Origin: an uncultured Paraprevotella sp.
GTDB lineage: Bacteria > Bacteroidota > Bacteroidia > Bacteroidales > Bacteroidaceae
NCBI GenBank assembly: GCA_910586505.1
Contig: CAJUGV010000002.1
Span: 186,001-250,000, forward strand
Length of the DNA stretch: 64,000 bases
Direction: 5' to 3'
The notes under the pieces are model-generated. The model ran no database searches. It was not told the origin of the DNA and saw only the letters and a program-made list of their open reading frames with translations. Positions 55,244 through 64,000 of this stretch are shown piece by piece; within the stretch, counting starts at the first letter, position 1, and each line of letters starts with the position of its first letter. The position numbers and the translations under genes are program-made.

Positions 55244-56587
55244 TTATTTAGCATTACGTGCCCGAATAAGGGCCATTACTGTTGTTTTTCCCATACGAAT
55301 ATTATCCAGCATCGGACGAGCAGAAGGACAAGTAAACTGACATGAACCGCACTCAATGCAAGATACAATATCGTTTTCTTCTACCAGATCCCAATTGCGA
55401 AACGCAGAAGCCGTCGCTAACAAATAGGGTTCAAGCCCCATAGGACAAGCACTCACACACTTTGCACAACGAATACAAGGCTGAGGTTCTGCACGGCGTG
55501 ACTCATTTTCCGTCATCAGCAATAACCCCGATGAACCTTTACATACAGGCACATCAAGATTCATCAGAGCCTTACCCATCATAGGTCCTCCTCCTATTAC
55601 CTTTCCTGTATTTTCCGGCATACCACCACACTCCTCGATAAGTTGATGCATCGGAGTCCCTATTCGTGCCAGTAAATTGGACGGATTCGGTACATCTTTT
55701 CCCGTTACGGTAATAACACGCTCAAACACAGGCTTATTTTTCATTACCGCCTCATAAATGGCAAAAGTCGTTCCGACGTTCTGCACCACAGCACCTACGC
55801 TGATAGGTAAAGCCGGCGGAGCTGGAACTTCGCGTCCCGTCACAGCTGCAATCAATTGCTTCTCACCTCCCTGCGGATATTTTACTTGCAAAGGCACAAT
55901 CTCTATCTGTGGATGTGCTTTTGCCTTTTCGGAAAGAAGAGCAATAGCATCCGGCTTATTGTTTTCAATACCAATATATCCCTTATCAACGCCTACTGCT
56001 TTCATTATCAACTCCACTCCCACCAAGATTTCTTCTGGTTTTTCCAGCATTAACCTATGGTCGGCAGTCAGATAAGGTTCGCATTCCACGGCATTGATAA
56101 TAACACATTCAGCCTTTGTTCCTTTTGGAGGAGACAATTTTACATGACATGGGAACGTAGCTCCTCCCATACCCACAACTCCGGCTGTTCTAACTTTATT
56201 GATTATTTCTTCCGCCGTAAGATCAGGACGTTGCGACAAGGTCACCAAATCCGTAGTCCGGTCTATGGTATCTACCCATTCATCTCCCTCCACATCCACG
56301 AATATGGCCGGACGCCGATAACCACTGGCATCCACCAATGCATCTATTTTGCTTACTTTTCCGGATACGGAAGAATATACAGGAGCAGATACAAAACCGT
56401 CCGCTTCGGCCAACATCATACCAACTTTCACTTCATCTCCTTTAGCCACGACCGGTTTAGCCGGAGCACCGATATGTTGATACAGCGAAAAAACAGCCTG
56501 CTTGGGCAACCCGGCTCTTCGTATTGGAGAAGTGGCGGAAAGTTTGTTCTCAGATGGATGGACTCCACCTATTTTAAACGTTTTCAC
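55244..56587 (-). CDS. rnfC: Rnf complex subunit RnfC
   Basis: Peripheral NADH/FMN- and iron-sulfur-binding subunit, 447 residues starting with GTG. The N-terminal barrel-sandwich region (GDEVKVGMMLAEADGFVSAPVYS) precedes a Rossmann-like FMN/NADH domain with GMGGATFPCHVKL. Two [4Fe-4S] motifs follow, CIRCAKCVSACP and CIECGSCQFTCP. It lacks the long Ala/Lys-rich tail seen in proteobacterial RnfC. It sits between rnfB and rnfD. Confidence 0.95.
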   Translation of the reverse strand: MKTFKIGGVHPSENKLSATSPIRRAGLPKQAVFSLYQHIGAPAKPVVAKGDEVKVGMMLAEADGFVSAPVYSSVSGKVSKIDALVDASGYRRPAIFVDVEGDEWVDTIDRTTDLVTLSQRPDLTAEEIINKVRTAGVVGMGGATFPCHVKLSPPKGTKAECVIINAVECEPYLTADHRLMLEKPEEILVGVELIMKAVGVDKGYIGIENNKPDAIALLSEKAKAHPQIEIVPLQVKYPQGGEKQLIAAVTGREVPAPPALPISVGAVVQNVGTTFAIYEAVMKNKPVFERVITVTGKDVPNPSNLLARIGTPMHQLIEECGGMPENTGKVIGGGPMMGKALMNLDVPVCKGSSGLLLMTENESRRAEPQPCIRCAKCVSACPMGLEPYLLATASAFRNWDLVEENDIVSCIECGSCQFTCPSARPMLDNIRMGKTTVMALIRARNAK

Positions 56588-56619
56588 GATATTCTTATTT
56601 TATTAAACAATCAGATGAA

Positions 56620-57555
56620 TTATGCTTCTTTCTTTTCTTCCTGACCAGACACTGTATTTGAATGGATCTCCGGAGAAGCCCCGGATTGGGAAACATCAGA
56701 GGTGATCGGCTTTTCCATTTTTGGTTTGCGTGGCGGAAAGTTAACGGCATGAATGGATCCCTTAGGACATACTTCTTCGCACTTACGGCATAACTTACAC
56801 TTCTCGGGATCTATATAAGCCAGGTTGTTGCTAAGAGTAATTGCTTCGAACGGACATGTCTTTACGCACTTACCACATCCTATACAGGAAACCTTGCACA
56901 CCTTGTTGGCTACAGCTCCCTTATCCCGGTTCACACACTTTACTACCATCCTACGCCCTTTAGGTCCTTTCGGACGGAGTTCTATCACCTTTCGAGGACA
57001 AGTCTTGACACACGCACCGCAAGCCGTACACAATTCCTCATTGACCTCCGGCAAACCTGTTTCCGGATTAATAGCCAATGCACCGAATTGACAAGCGGCT
57101 ACACAGTCGCCTCCTCCTAAACATCCGAAAGCACAAGCCGTTTCTCCAGTTCCTGCCAGTAACTGCACACGACAGCTACGTACTCCGTTATACTCTACAA
57201 CGTGCGGACGATTGGCACATGTTCCATTACATCGAACTACTGCAACTTTCGGAACCGAAACTGTTGCGGCAAGTTCCAAAATACCGGCAACCTGGTCCAT
57301 CACCGGCTGTCCGCCTACCGGACAAAATTTTCCTTCGAGCGAACCAGCATCCGCAGCTTTCACACAAGCTGCAGCAAAGCCAGCACAACCGGGATAGCCG
57401 CATCCACCGCAATTAGCTTGCGGCAGCACCTCGGCCACACGACCGATACGCTCATCTTCTACAACAGTAAACTTCTTGGATGCCGCATAGAGCATGATGG
57501 AAGCCACCAGTCCCACTACCCCCAGGCTGATTACTGCAATTAAAATCACGTTCAT
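56620..57555 (-). CDS. rnfB: Rnf complex ferredoxin-type subunit RnfB
   Basis: Electron-entry subunit, 311 residues. One N-terminal membrane helix is followed by the cluster motif NCGGCGYPGC and then several ferredoxin-like [4Fe-4S] motifs (CTACGACVKTCP, CIGCGKCVKTCP, CKLCRKCEEVCP). It accepts electrons from reduced ferredoxin and passes them to RnfC. The C-terminal acidic tail is variable. It follows the RseC-like gene by 8 bases. Confidence 0.95.
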   Translation of the reverse strand: MNVILIAVISLGVVGLVASIMLYAASKKFTVVEDERIGRVAEVLPQANCGGCGYPGCAGFAAACVKAADAGSLEGKFCPVGGQPVMDQVAGILELAATVSVPKVAVVRCNGTCANRPHVVEYNGVRSCRVQLLAGTGETACAFGCLGGGDCVAACQFGALAINPETGLPEVNEELCTACGACVKTCPRKVIELRPKGPKGRRMVVKCVNRDKGAVANKVCKVSCIGCGKCVKTCPFEAITLSNNLAYIDPEKCKLCRKCEEVCPKGSIHAVNFPPRKPKMEKPITSDVSQSGASPEIHSNTVSGQEEKKEA

Positions 57556-57563
57556 AACATTGT

Positions 57564-57983
57564 TTATTTTATGTGTTTAATGGTAAATGAAAATTTCCGC
57601 GCCAATCTATCTTTTATAAGCCATAGCACACAGTAATACCCTGTCAATACAGCCAACGCTGTTAATGCCGATACAGGTTCGCTCCCTGAAAGCTGAAATG
57701 CAAGCAGCAAAACGGTTATCAGCAACACCAACGGTGCACCATAAGCCCAGAACACGGCTGACAACCCCATCTCCAGACTTCCAGTCAACAGAACATCCTG
57801 ACCCACCCGATAAGAATCCGCTTCGGAGCTTACCACATCAATCAGTTTATCCTTGCTCTCGGAAGAATTGCACATTCTTCTGGCTACGCATGAAGAGCAT
57901 GCTGAAACTTGAACTATTTGTACGCTGATGTGTTTTCCGGTCACGCTTCTTACTACGCCTCTATGGATTATATTTTGGGCCAT
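57564..57983 (-). CDS. RseC/SoxR-reducing-system family protein
   Basis: 139 residues. An N-terminal soluble part has a cysteine cluster (ACSSCVARRMC) typical of RseC and is followed by two membrane helices (about 75-120). In Bacteroidales the family commonly heads rnf operons, as here, and may aid cluster assembly or redox control of the complex. The cysteines suggest redox or iron-sulfur binding. Exact role unproven. Confidence 0.88.
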   Translation of the reverse strand: MAQNIIHRGVVRSVTGKHISVQIVQVSACSSCVARRMCNSSESKDKLIDVVSSEADSYRVGQDVLLTGSLEMGLSAVFWAYGAPLVLLITVLLLAFQLSGSEPVSALTALAVLTGYYCVLWLIKDRLARKFSFTIKHIK

Positions 57984-58011
57984 TTTGTAAACTCAATATT
58001 GCAAATCGACG

Positions 58012-58019
58012 CAAATGTA
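58012..58019 (-). promoter_or_regulatory. -7 element (TACATTTG) for the rnf operon
   Basis: Minus-strand TAnnTTTG match 28 bases before the RseC-like ATG at 57983. Confidence 0.5.
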
Positions 58020-58155
58020 ACATTTATTTAGTAACTAATAGTGGGTATCTAAACAGAAAATACGCCGCATTTATCTTTTTTAACCTATTGTTTTTCAAAA
58101 GTACTCATTCAGATTAATTACATTCGTTTTCAACCACAACACCCAGCCCCCGCTA

Positions 58156-59325
58156 TCATAAATCACTTTCGCAGACCGAATCCAACTGATAATAATAATA
58201 CCACCAATATGTGTCCCCATACATTCGGCGGCATTGGTTTGAGCGCTCCGTCAAATCTGAATATTGCATACCATAAGCAAGAAAATCTTTCAGTTCCGTT
58301 TCCATAATACTATCCTTATATGCCAAAGACGGAGTTTCATGTAAATTCTCATACAGCGCGAGAGCCTCTTTATAATAACGCGGAATACGGGCACCCGCTT
58401 CATAATAACAAGGCAACATACGCACAAAAGCATCCAGATTCCTATCCAATAAATAAGCACAAAGTAGATAATCATGTGAAATAGGAGTGGCCGACGGAGA
58501 CTGAACTAAAAGCTCAAGAAAACGTGTAGCATTTCTGAGATCCTTTCCCGGCCTGCCACCGACGGTTTTATAAAAAAGTGATATCCAGTCATGCGCATAA
58601 ATCGTATCCGATGAAGCAGGAATAAGCCCCTGGCTACCATAATACTGTGGATATTCGAACAGACTTTCTCCCAACTGATTCTGGCGGCCGAGTGCAAAAA
58701 CTCTCATGGCCGTAAGACTACGGTCGGCATCCAGACTCTTAACTCCCACCTGTAAGGCCATGGGATCCTGCCCCTGTACGATATATCTTACCGCACGGAG
58801 TTTGTAATGATATACGTCATTTGTATTTGACATCCCCCCAACCACACAGAACTGCAACGCAAGCAGCAAGAAATTAACCCATAGCAGAGAAAAAACACGT
58901 TGCTTTCCGTTGTTCCGGTCCGGGAAATGCAAGGAGGCCCATGTCAGCAAGGCATGGAGAACAAAACTGATGACAAACCATATCCAATTGACGGAAAAAC
59001 AGACATCCCCGTCCCTGTCCGGCACAATAGACGTCAGCATTACCAATACCAGACAAGACGGGAAATAACTGAGTACATAAAAACGGAGCGGATAAGCGAC
59101 CAGCCGACGGAACAAAACTTGCAACAACAATAGCAACAATGTAATGATACAGGCCCCCCATAGCGGAGAATAAACCGTCTGCCCCTTTGACAACAGATGT
59201 TGTGCCGTAGCAAGCAAATCGGCCTGCATCACAAATAAATAAAAAAATATGAATAATATGAAAAGAGAACCACACACCCCTGAAATGATGCGTGCAGTTC
59301 TCTTCATATAAGTTGACTCGTACAT
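58156..59325 (-). CDS. Membrane protein of unknown function (DUF6057-like)
   Basis: 389 residues; a second in-frame ATG at 59307 is an equally possible start. The N-terminal half has about four to five membrane helices (for example residues 13-35, 55-72, 80-100, 110-130 and 145-165). The C-terminal half (from about 175) is soluble and rich in Tyr and Leu with helical, TPR-like spacing, ending RMYGDTYWWYYYYQLDSVCESDL. I recall this architecture as DUF6057 in Bacteroidales. It follows glgB by 34 bases. No catalytic motif seen. Confidence 0.7.
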   Translation of the reverse strand: MYESTYMKRTARIISGVCGSLFILFIFFYLFVMQADLLATAQHLLSKGQTVYSPLWGACIITLLLLLLQVLFRRLVAYPLRFYVLSYFPSCLVLVMLTSIVPDRDGDVCFSVNWIWFVISFVLHALLTWASLHFPDRNNGKQRVFSLLWVNFLLLALQFCVVGGMSNTNDVYHYKLRAVRYIVQGQDPMALQVGVKSLDADRSLTAMRVFALGRQNQLGESLFEYPQYYGSQGLIPASSDTIYAHDWISLFYKTVGGRPGKDLRNATRFLELLVQSPSATPISHDYLLCAYLLDRNLDAFVRMLPCYYEAGARIPRYYKEALALYENLHETPSLAYKDSIMETELKDFLAYGMQYSDLTERSNQCRRMYGDTYWWYYYYQLDSVCESDL

Positions 59326-59359
59326 TCTACGTTCGTTTCAATTAATTTTTCTTCAGTTT

Positions 59360-61423
59360 TTACTTATCTTTTTTATCGTCCTCCTCTTTCACCTTACGGA
59401 GCACCATGGCAGACCGTGCAGGCAGGTAAAGTTTCAGCCACCCCTTGCCGTCTCGGGCAAGCAGCGGATCAAAGTTGGTCAGGTGACGTATGCTGTCGTC
59501 ATTTAACCCATGTCCGCCAAAAGCCGTGGCGTCTGTGTTTAGTACGACATCATAAGCCCCTTGCGGCACCATAAAACCATAATCCGTAAACGAGCGGTTA
59601 TAACTGAAATTAAACACGAAAACAAGGTTATTTCTGCTGTAAGCCAGCACCTGATCACCATCATTATGCCAGATTTCCGTCACGGGTGACTTCTGAATAT
59701 TTTTCTCCTTGCCTACTATATCAAGCATCGCTTTGTCAAAATCACCCAGATAGTGGTAACACAAGTCTCTGTTGTCAACAAGATTCCACTGCCTGCGGGC
59801 ATACTTATGGCTCCATCCGTTGCCCTCCCTCGGAAAATCAATCCATTCAGGATGTCCGAATTCATTACCCATAAAGTTCAGATATCCTCCATTTATAGTC
59901 GAAGCGGTAAGCAGCCGGATCATCTTATGCAGGGCTATTCCCCTCTCTGCCGCATAGTTCTCGTCTCCTTTCTTGAAATGCCAATACATATCAGCATCTA
60001 TCAGACGGAATATAATGGTCTTATCGCCTACCAACGCCTGATCGTGACTCTCACAGTAAGATATGGTCTTCTCGTCCGCACGACGATTCGTGACCTCCCA
60101 GAACATACTGCTCGGCTTCCAGTCCTCGTCCTTCTTTTCTTTAATGGTCTTTATCCAATAATCCGGTATATTCATGGCCATACGGTAGTCAAACCCATAT
60201 CCGCCGCTCTTGAAAGGAGCAGCCAGTCCCGGCATACCGCTCACCTCCTCCGCTATTGTAATCGCTTTCGGATTCACTTCATGTATCAGCACATTCGCCA
60301 TCGTCAGATAACCAATGGCATTGTCATCCTGATTGCCGTTGAAATAGTCTCCATAATTGCAAAAGGCTTCGCCCAACCCGTGACTGTAATAAAGCATGGA
60401 GGTAACCCCATCAAAGCGGAATCCGTCAAAGTGAAACTCCTCCAACCAATATTTACAGTTCGACAAAAGGAAATGTATCACCTCGTTCTTACCGTAGTCA
60501 AAGCACAGACTGTCCCAGGCCGGATGCTCGCGCCGCGCTCCCTGATAGAAATACTGACAGGGATCACCTGCAAAATTGCCAAGTCCCTCTACCTCGTTCT
60601 TCACGGCATGAGAATGCACGATATCCATGATGACAGCCAGCCCCATCCTGTGTGCCTCGTCTATAAGCTGTTTCAACTCTTCCGGCGTACCAAAACGACT
60701 GGAAGCTGCAAAGAAACTCGACACATGATAGCCGAAACTGCCATAATAAGGATGTTCTTGTATTGCCATGATCTGTATACAGTTGTATCCGTCGGCAGCG
60801 ATACGGGGCAGGATGTTTTCGCGGAACTCATTGTAAGAACCTACCTTCTCTGCATCCTGCGCCATGCCGATATGGCATTCATAAATCAACAGAGGTGAAG
60901 TATTGGGCCGGAAATTCTTCTTCCTCCACACATACGGATGTTCGGGAGCCCATACCTGCGCACTGAATATTTTGGTCTGCTCATCCTGCACCACTCTACG
61001 GCACCATGCAGGAATACGTTCTCCGTATCCGCCGTTCCAATACACTCTCAATTTATATAAATCTCCATGCTTAAGTGCATTTCCGCGTAGTTTGATTTCC
61101 CAATTATCCGAGTTCTTCACTCTCTTCAGTTTATACTTCGGAGATTCCTCCCAATTATTGAAGTCACCGATGATATAAATCTCGGTAGCATTAGGCGCCC
61201 ATTCACGGAACACCCATCCCGCATCCGTTCGATGCAGACCGAAATACAAATAGCCGGTCGCAAACTCCGATAGAGTCAACTTACCTCCCTGAGTCAATTC
61301 ACTGATTTTCGCCTGTGCATGATTAAACCGGCCTTCTATGGCCTGCTCATAATCTTTCAGCCAAGGGTCTTTCTTAATTATATCCAAAGTCTTTTTGGCA
61401 GACTTAACCGATAATTTTGCCAT
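59360..61423 (-). CDS. glgB: 1,4-alpha-glucan branching enzyme
   Basis: GH13 branching enzyme introducing alpha-1,6 branches in glycogen, 687 residues. A CBM48 domain (about 50-150, WAPNATEIYIIGDFNNW) precedes the TIM barrel with nucleophile Asp338 (GFRFDGVTSM) and acid/base Glu392 (TIAEEVSG), then the C-terminal beta domain. The proportions and sequence flavour are of the eukaryote-like GBE group common in Bacteroidetes. It is in a run after the YhcH gene with a 23-base gap. No other glycogen gene is in the window. Confidence 0.94.
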   Translation of the reverse strand: MAKLSVKSAKKTLDIIKKDPWLKDYEQAIEGRFNHAQAKISELTQGGKLTLSEFATGYLYFGLHRTDAGWVFREWAPNATEIYIIGDFNNWEESPKYKLKRVKNSDNWEIKLRGNALKHGDLYKLRVYWNGGYGERIPAWCRRVVQDEQTKIFSAQVWAPEHPYVWRKKNFRPNTSPLLIYECHIGMAQDAEKVGSYNEFRENILPRIAADGYNCIQIMAIQEHPYYGSFGYHVSSFFAASSRFGTPEELKQLIDEAHRMGLAVIMDIVHSHAVKNEVEGLGNFAGDPCQYFYQGARREHPAWDSLCFDYGKNEVIHFLLSNCKYWLEEFHFDGFRFDGVTSMLYYSHGLGEAFCNYGDYFNGNQDDNAIGYLTMANVLIHEVNPKAITIAEEVSGMPGLAAPFKSGGYGFDYRMAMNIPDYWIKTIKEKKDEDWKPSSMFWEVTNRRADEKTISYCESHDQALVGDKTIIFRLIDADMYWHFKKGDENYAAERGIALHKMIRLLTASTINGGYLNFMGNEFGHPEWIDFPREGNGWSHKYARRQWNLVDNRDLCYHYLGDFDKAMLDIVGKEKNIQKSPVTEIWHNDGDQVLAYSRNNLVFVFNFSYNRSFTDYGFMVPQGAYDVVLNTDATAFGGHGLNDDSIRHLTNFDPLLARDGKGWLKLYLPARSAMVLRKVKEEDDKKDK

Positions 61424-61446
61424 AATATATTAGAATTAAGGTGTTA

Positions 61447-61908
61447 TTATTCATTTTGTAAACCATCTGTCACCGGAATCTTGAACACGGCTTTTTTCAA
61501 AACGACCGGAGTCACTCCCGGCGCATGCGCATCCTGAGGTTGAAAAATCGCGAACATCCCTCTTTTGACTACCACATAGCTATGCGCGCGTTCCTTATAA
61601 AAAGAGATGTCCGCCGCATCATCATAATCCGCGTCCGAAAGTTCGCCAAGCGGAGAATACCCTATCGTCTCATCCCCGCTCAACGGTATTTGCACGTCTA
61701 TCATCTTACGGTGGGTCTCCAGCCTTGCTTCATCGGCCGTCTTGGCCGGAACCGTCTGAATATTAACAAACCCTCCTTCCAAATTCAACTCAGCCCGTCC
61801 CTCAGGCCGGGTCCGGATATCATATTCATCCATAAATTCACAGACGGATCTCAGACTGGGGAAAAGGGGAATATAGTCTTTCAGGTGTGCGAGTTCGTCG
61901 ATAATCAT
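61447..61908 (-). CDS. YhcH/YjgK/YiaL family protein
   Basis: Single-domain cupin-like protein of 153 residues of the EbgC/DUF386 group. MIDVQIPLSGDETIGY and the metal-site-like GMFAIFQPQDAHAPG are typical. Family members are associated with sugar metabolism (anomerase or sialic acid-related roles), but the reaction is often unknown. It stands between the monophosphatase and glgB, suggesting carbohydrate metabolism. Confidence 0.88.
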   Translation of the reverse strand: MIIDELAHLKDYIPLFPSLRSVCEFMDEYDIRTRPEGRAELNLEGGFVNIQTVPAKTADEARLETHRKMIDVQIPLSGDETIGYSPLGELSDADYDDAADISFYKERAHSYVVVKRGMFAIFQPQDAHAPGVTPVVLKKAVFKIPVTDGLQNE

Positions 61909-61963
61909 AAGTTTCAGATTTTATGGTTTTATTAGTATCATCTCAATGGCTGATAAGAAAACT

Positions 61964-62770
61964 TCATCCGTTTTCCTGTAGCACCTTATATTTACGGATC
62001 ACATTCAAAAGCTCGTCATGTATATTTCCATTCGAAGCGAATACCTCTCTGGCATTAAGACAATCGGGATTTCCGCTAAAATCCGTCATTAGTCCGCCGG
62101 CTTGTTTCAGAATAATATGGCCGGCTGCAATATCCCACGGACCGATAAAGGCCTCGATACGCGCCTCAAAGCGCCCGGCTGCAATATAACATAATTCTGC
62201 GGCCGCCGCCCCCATCAGCCGAAGACCTCCCACATGCCCGTAGAGTTCCTCTATCAACTTAAGGGCAAAAGGACGGTACTGCTCCGCCTTATAGGGAAAT
62301 CCCAATTCGATAAAGGCATGTTCGAGCGTGGACATACCGCTCACATGTATCTCTCTACCGTTAAGAAATGCCTTACTGTCCTTATGCGCCCAGAAGAGCT
62401 CGTTACGGGTACATTCATAGACCACGCCTAACAATACTTCTTCACGGCTGCGCAACGCTATGCTAACGCAATAGGGTGCGTTGTCATGTATATAATTACT
62501 TGTTCCGTCCAACGGATCCACCACCCAGCAGTATTTCTCATCCTGGAGTGTACCCGTTCCTTCCTCGGCGATGAATCCGGCCTCAGGTAACAGTTCACGC
62601 AACCGGTCTACAATGCGCCGTTCGGATGCTTTGTCCACATACGACACATAATCGTGAGCCGCTTTCTGCTCCACGCGCGTACCGTCAAACGAATTCCGCT
62701 CTGCAATCAGATACCTGCCGGTCTCTTCCGCAAGTTTCCGAACTTCTCCTGTCAGCCAGTCCAAATCCAT
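61964..62770 (-). CDS. Inositol monophosphatase-family phosphatase
   Basis: Magnesium-dependent, lithium-type phosphatase of 268 residues. Metal-site motifs EEGTG (Glu-Glu), DPLDGTSNYIH and the late GPWDIAAGHIILKQAGG are intact. Substrates in the family include inositol phosphate, 3'(2')-phosphoadenosine phosphates (CysQ) and sugar bisphosphates; I cannot choose among them. It starts 13 bases after the MORN gene stop. Confidence 0.92.
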   Translation of the reverse strand: MDLDWLTGEVRKLAEETGRYLIAERNSFDGTRVEQKAAHDYVSYVDKASERRIVDRLRELLPEAGFIAEEGTGTLQDEKYCWVVDPLDGTSNYIHDNAPYCVSIALRSREEVLLGVVYECTRNELFWAHKDSKAFLNGREIHVSGMSTLEHAFIELGFPYKAEQYRPFALKLIEELYGHVGGLRLMGAAAAELCYIAAGRFEARIEAFIGPWDIAAGHIILKQAGGLMTDFSGNPDCLNAREVFASNGNIHDELLNVIRKYKVLQENG

Positions 62771-62783
62771 ATTCCGTCACCTC

Positions 62784-63899
62784 CTATTTAAGCATTACCC
62801 CATGACTATACTCGCCTTTCTGGGTGATATTTCCATTCTTATCCTTCATCACAAACGGTCCGTCTTTCTCATTGTCCTTGAAATTTCCCTCGAAACGTAT
62901 CCCGTTTCCATCCTCCATGATACCGAAACCGTTCTTCTCTCCGTTCTTGAACGTACCCTTGAACTTGGTTCCGTCTATCATTCTCAGAACTCCTTCACCG
63001 GACATTTGTCCGTCTTTCCAGCTACCTTCGTAGATATCTCCGTTGCTCCAAACGTATTTCCCCTGACCGTCGCGCTTATTAGCTTTCCACATGCCGGTAT
63101 AGGACGCACCGTTATGCCAGGTAAAGGTTCCCTGTCCGTCCTGAGCACCGTTACGGAAATGCCCTATGTATTTATTTCCGTTGGCAAAGGTGAATATGCC
63201 CTCACCCGTACGCTCTCCCTGCACATAGCCTCCCTCGTAACGGTCTCCGTTATGGAACTCATAAACTCCTCTTCCATGCTGCACGTCATCCACCCACTCG
63301 CCGGTATACTTATCACCGTCCGCATAATTGAACGTTCCTTTTCCATTACGCTGGTTGTCTTTCCACATGCCATCATACCACGATCCGTCATTCCAATCAA
63401 ACAATCCTTTGCCGTTTTTGCGGTCCGCACTCCACTCACCACGATAGGAAGCTCCGTTGGCATACTTATATTCACCGTATCCCTCGCGCTTATCTGCATT
63501 CCATTCACCGGTATACTTATCACCGTTATAATAATGCATCATTCCTTTTCCTTGCTGAAAATCCCGGAACCACAAACCGTCGTACTTGTTATTGTTGGCA
63601 AAATAGTAGACTCCCCTGCCGTGCTGCTGGTCCTGGAACCACTCGCCTTCATACTTCTCACCGTCGGAGAACCTGTAAACGCCATATCCCTGTCGCTTCC
63701 CTTTCACATATTCCCCCTCATAAGAATCACCGTTCTTAAAATGGGTCGTACCTTTTCCATAGGGTTTACCCTTAAAGAGTTCTCCCTGATATTCGGAACC
63801 GTCCTTGAATGTATAATTCCCTATTTTGATTTCCTGAGCATTTCCTTGCAGGAAAGGCCATACTAATGCCACACTCAGAATTATGCGTCTTAATCTCAT
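62784..63899 (-). CDS. Secreted MORN-repeat protein
   Basis: 371 residues. A signal peptide (about 1-21, cleavage near GNAQ) is followed by at least 14 consecutive MORN repeats of 23 residues, each like GDKYTGEWNADKREGYGEYKY, and a degenerate fifteenth at the C-terminus. MORN arrays form extended beta-meanders that bind lipids or proteins. It is probably periplasmic or surface-exposed. It is 17 bases after kdsB and 13 before the monophosphatase, so it is in their transcript. Function unknown. Confidence 0.9.
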   Translation of the reverse strand: MRLRRIILSVALVWPFLQGNAQEIKIGNYTFKDGSEYQGELFKGKPYGKGTTHFKNGDSYEGEYVKGKRQGYGVYRFSDGEKYEGEWFQDQQHGRGVYYFANNNKYDGLWFRDFQQGKGMMHYYNGDKYTGEWNADKREGYGEYKYANGASYRGEWSADRKNGKGLFDWNDGSWYDGMWKDNQRNGKGTFNYADGDKYTGEWVDDVQHGRGVYEFHNGDRYEGGYVQGERTGEGIFTFANGNKYIGHFRNGAQDGQGTFTWHNGASYTGMWKANKRDGQGKYVWSNGDIYEGSWKDGQMSGEGVLRMIDGTKFKGTFKNGEKNGFGIMEDGNGIRFEGNFKDNEKDGPFVMKDKNGNITQKGEYSHGVMLK

Positions 63900-63916
63900 T
63901 ACCGTAATGCCTGTGT

Positions 63917-64000
63917 TTATCGTATATTGTGTTCTCTAAGGTGTTTCAGGAATGCTTCCGCAGCCTCCAGGTCGGCCGGAGTATCAATTCCTATCGTTTC
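63917..64000 (-). CDS. kdsB: 3-deoxy-manno-octulosonate cytidylyltransferase, C-terminal end
   Basis: Only the last 27 codons are in the window, continuing beyond its edge. The peptide ETIGIDTPADLEAAEAFL is the characteristic KdsB C-terminus (IGIDTPEDLE). KdsB activates Kdo with CTP for lipopolysaccharide core synthesis. The stop is 17 bases before the MORN gene. Confidence 0.8.
   Translation of the reverse strand, partial: ETIGIDTPADLEAAEAFLKHLREHNIR

Noticed and set aside
59753..60898. A 381-codon plus-strand frame inside glgB
   Set aside because: Antisense to a highly conserved branching enzyme with all catalytic residues; the shadow frame has no family features.
62802..63866. A 354-codon open frame on the plus strand
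   Set aside because: It is the exact antisense of the MORN-repeat gene. The repeated codons keep the opposite frame open, and its product shows only repeat-derived low-complexity sequence.

Overview
The window looks like a chromosomal segment of a gut Bacteroidales, most likely a Phocaeicola (Bacteroides) vulgatus/dorei-type genome. The evidence is the repeated Bacteroidales -7 promoter word TAnnTTTG just upstream of many first genes, a serine palmitoyltransferase, an HU-CCDC81/SPOR protein, an Rnf complex led by an RseC-like gene, pyruvate phosphate dikinase, and an L-galactose operon of the kind I recall being described for B. vulgatus. The species call is inference from gene content, not from an alignment. 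I see no rRNA, tRNA, CRISPR array, insertion sequence or phage.

Layout: 1-1366 is the 3' part of an ABC-F ATPase gene. 1782-7890 is a six-gene operon (omega-amidase, indolepyruvate oxidoreductase alpha and beta, aminotransferase, phenylacetate-CoA ligase, ACT-domain protein) that I read as aromatic 2-oxo acid/arylacetate metabolism, possibly running towards amino acid synthesis. 7989-12305 holds a pseudouridine synthase, serine palmitoyltransferase, a divergent lipid kinase and TrmN6. 12472-18663 runs lon, tgt, an LptF/LptG permease and a DEAD-box helicase. 18919-21825 (minus) has mscL, a secreted hypothetical protein and UDP-glucose dehydrogenase. 21954-27583 has an HU-like/SPOR membrane protein, an FHA protein, Tex, a HAD phosphatase and an AlkZ-like winged-helix protein. 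A TrmA/RlmD-type methyltransferase and ppdK follow.

33621-47482 is mainly sugar-acid catabolism. An AraC regulator faces an operon for L-galactose dehydrogenase, a lactonase, L-galactonate dehydrogenase, tagaturonate reductase and altronate dehydratase. KDG kinase and KDPG aldolase lie about 6 kb further on, facing a LacI regulator. Together they would take L-galactose to pyruvate and glyceraldehyde 3-phosphate. Between the two halves lie a NUDIX hydrolase, a TonB-dependent receptor, a Fur-family regulator and a Zn/Cd-type P-type ATPase, with a 0.66 kb non-coding stretch that contains a perfect inverted repeat.

48884-50965 has a lipoprotein, RsmG and a metallo-beta-lactamase-fold hydrolase. 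The rest is on the minus strand: galE, the complete rseC-rnfBCDGEA operon, and a run of kdsB (3' end only), a secreted MORN-repeat protein, an inositol-monophosphatase-like enzyme, a YhcH-family protein, glycogen branching enzyme and a membrane protein.

The points I would examine first are the arylacetate/omega-amidase operon, the tRNA-guanine transglycosylase without its zinc cysteines, the divergent serine palmitoyltransferase/lipid kinase pair, and the structured non-coding elements near 19.6 kb and 42.9 kb.
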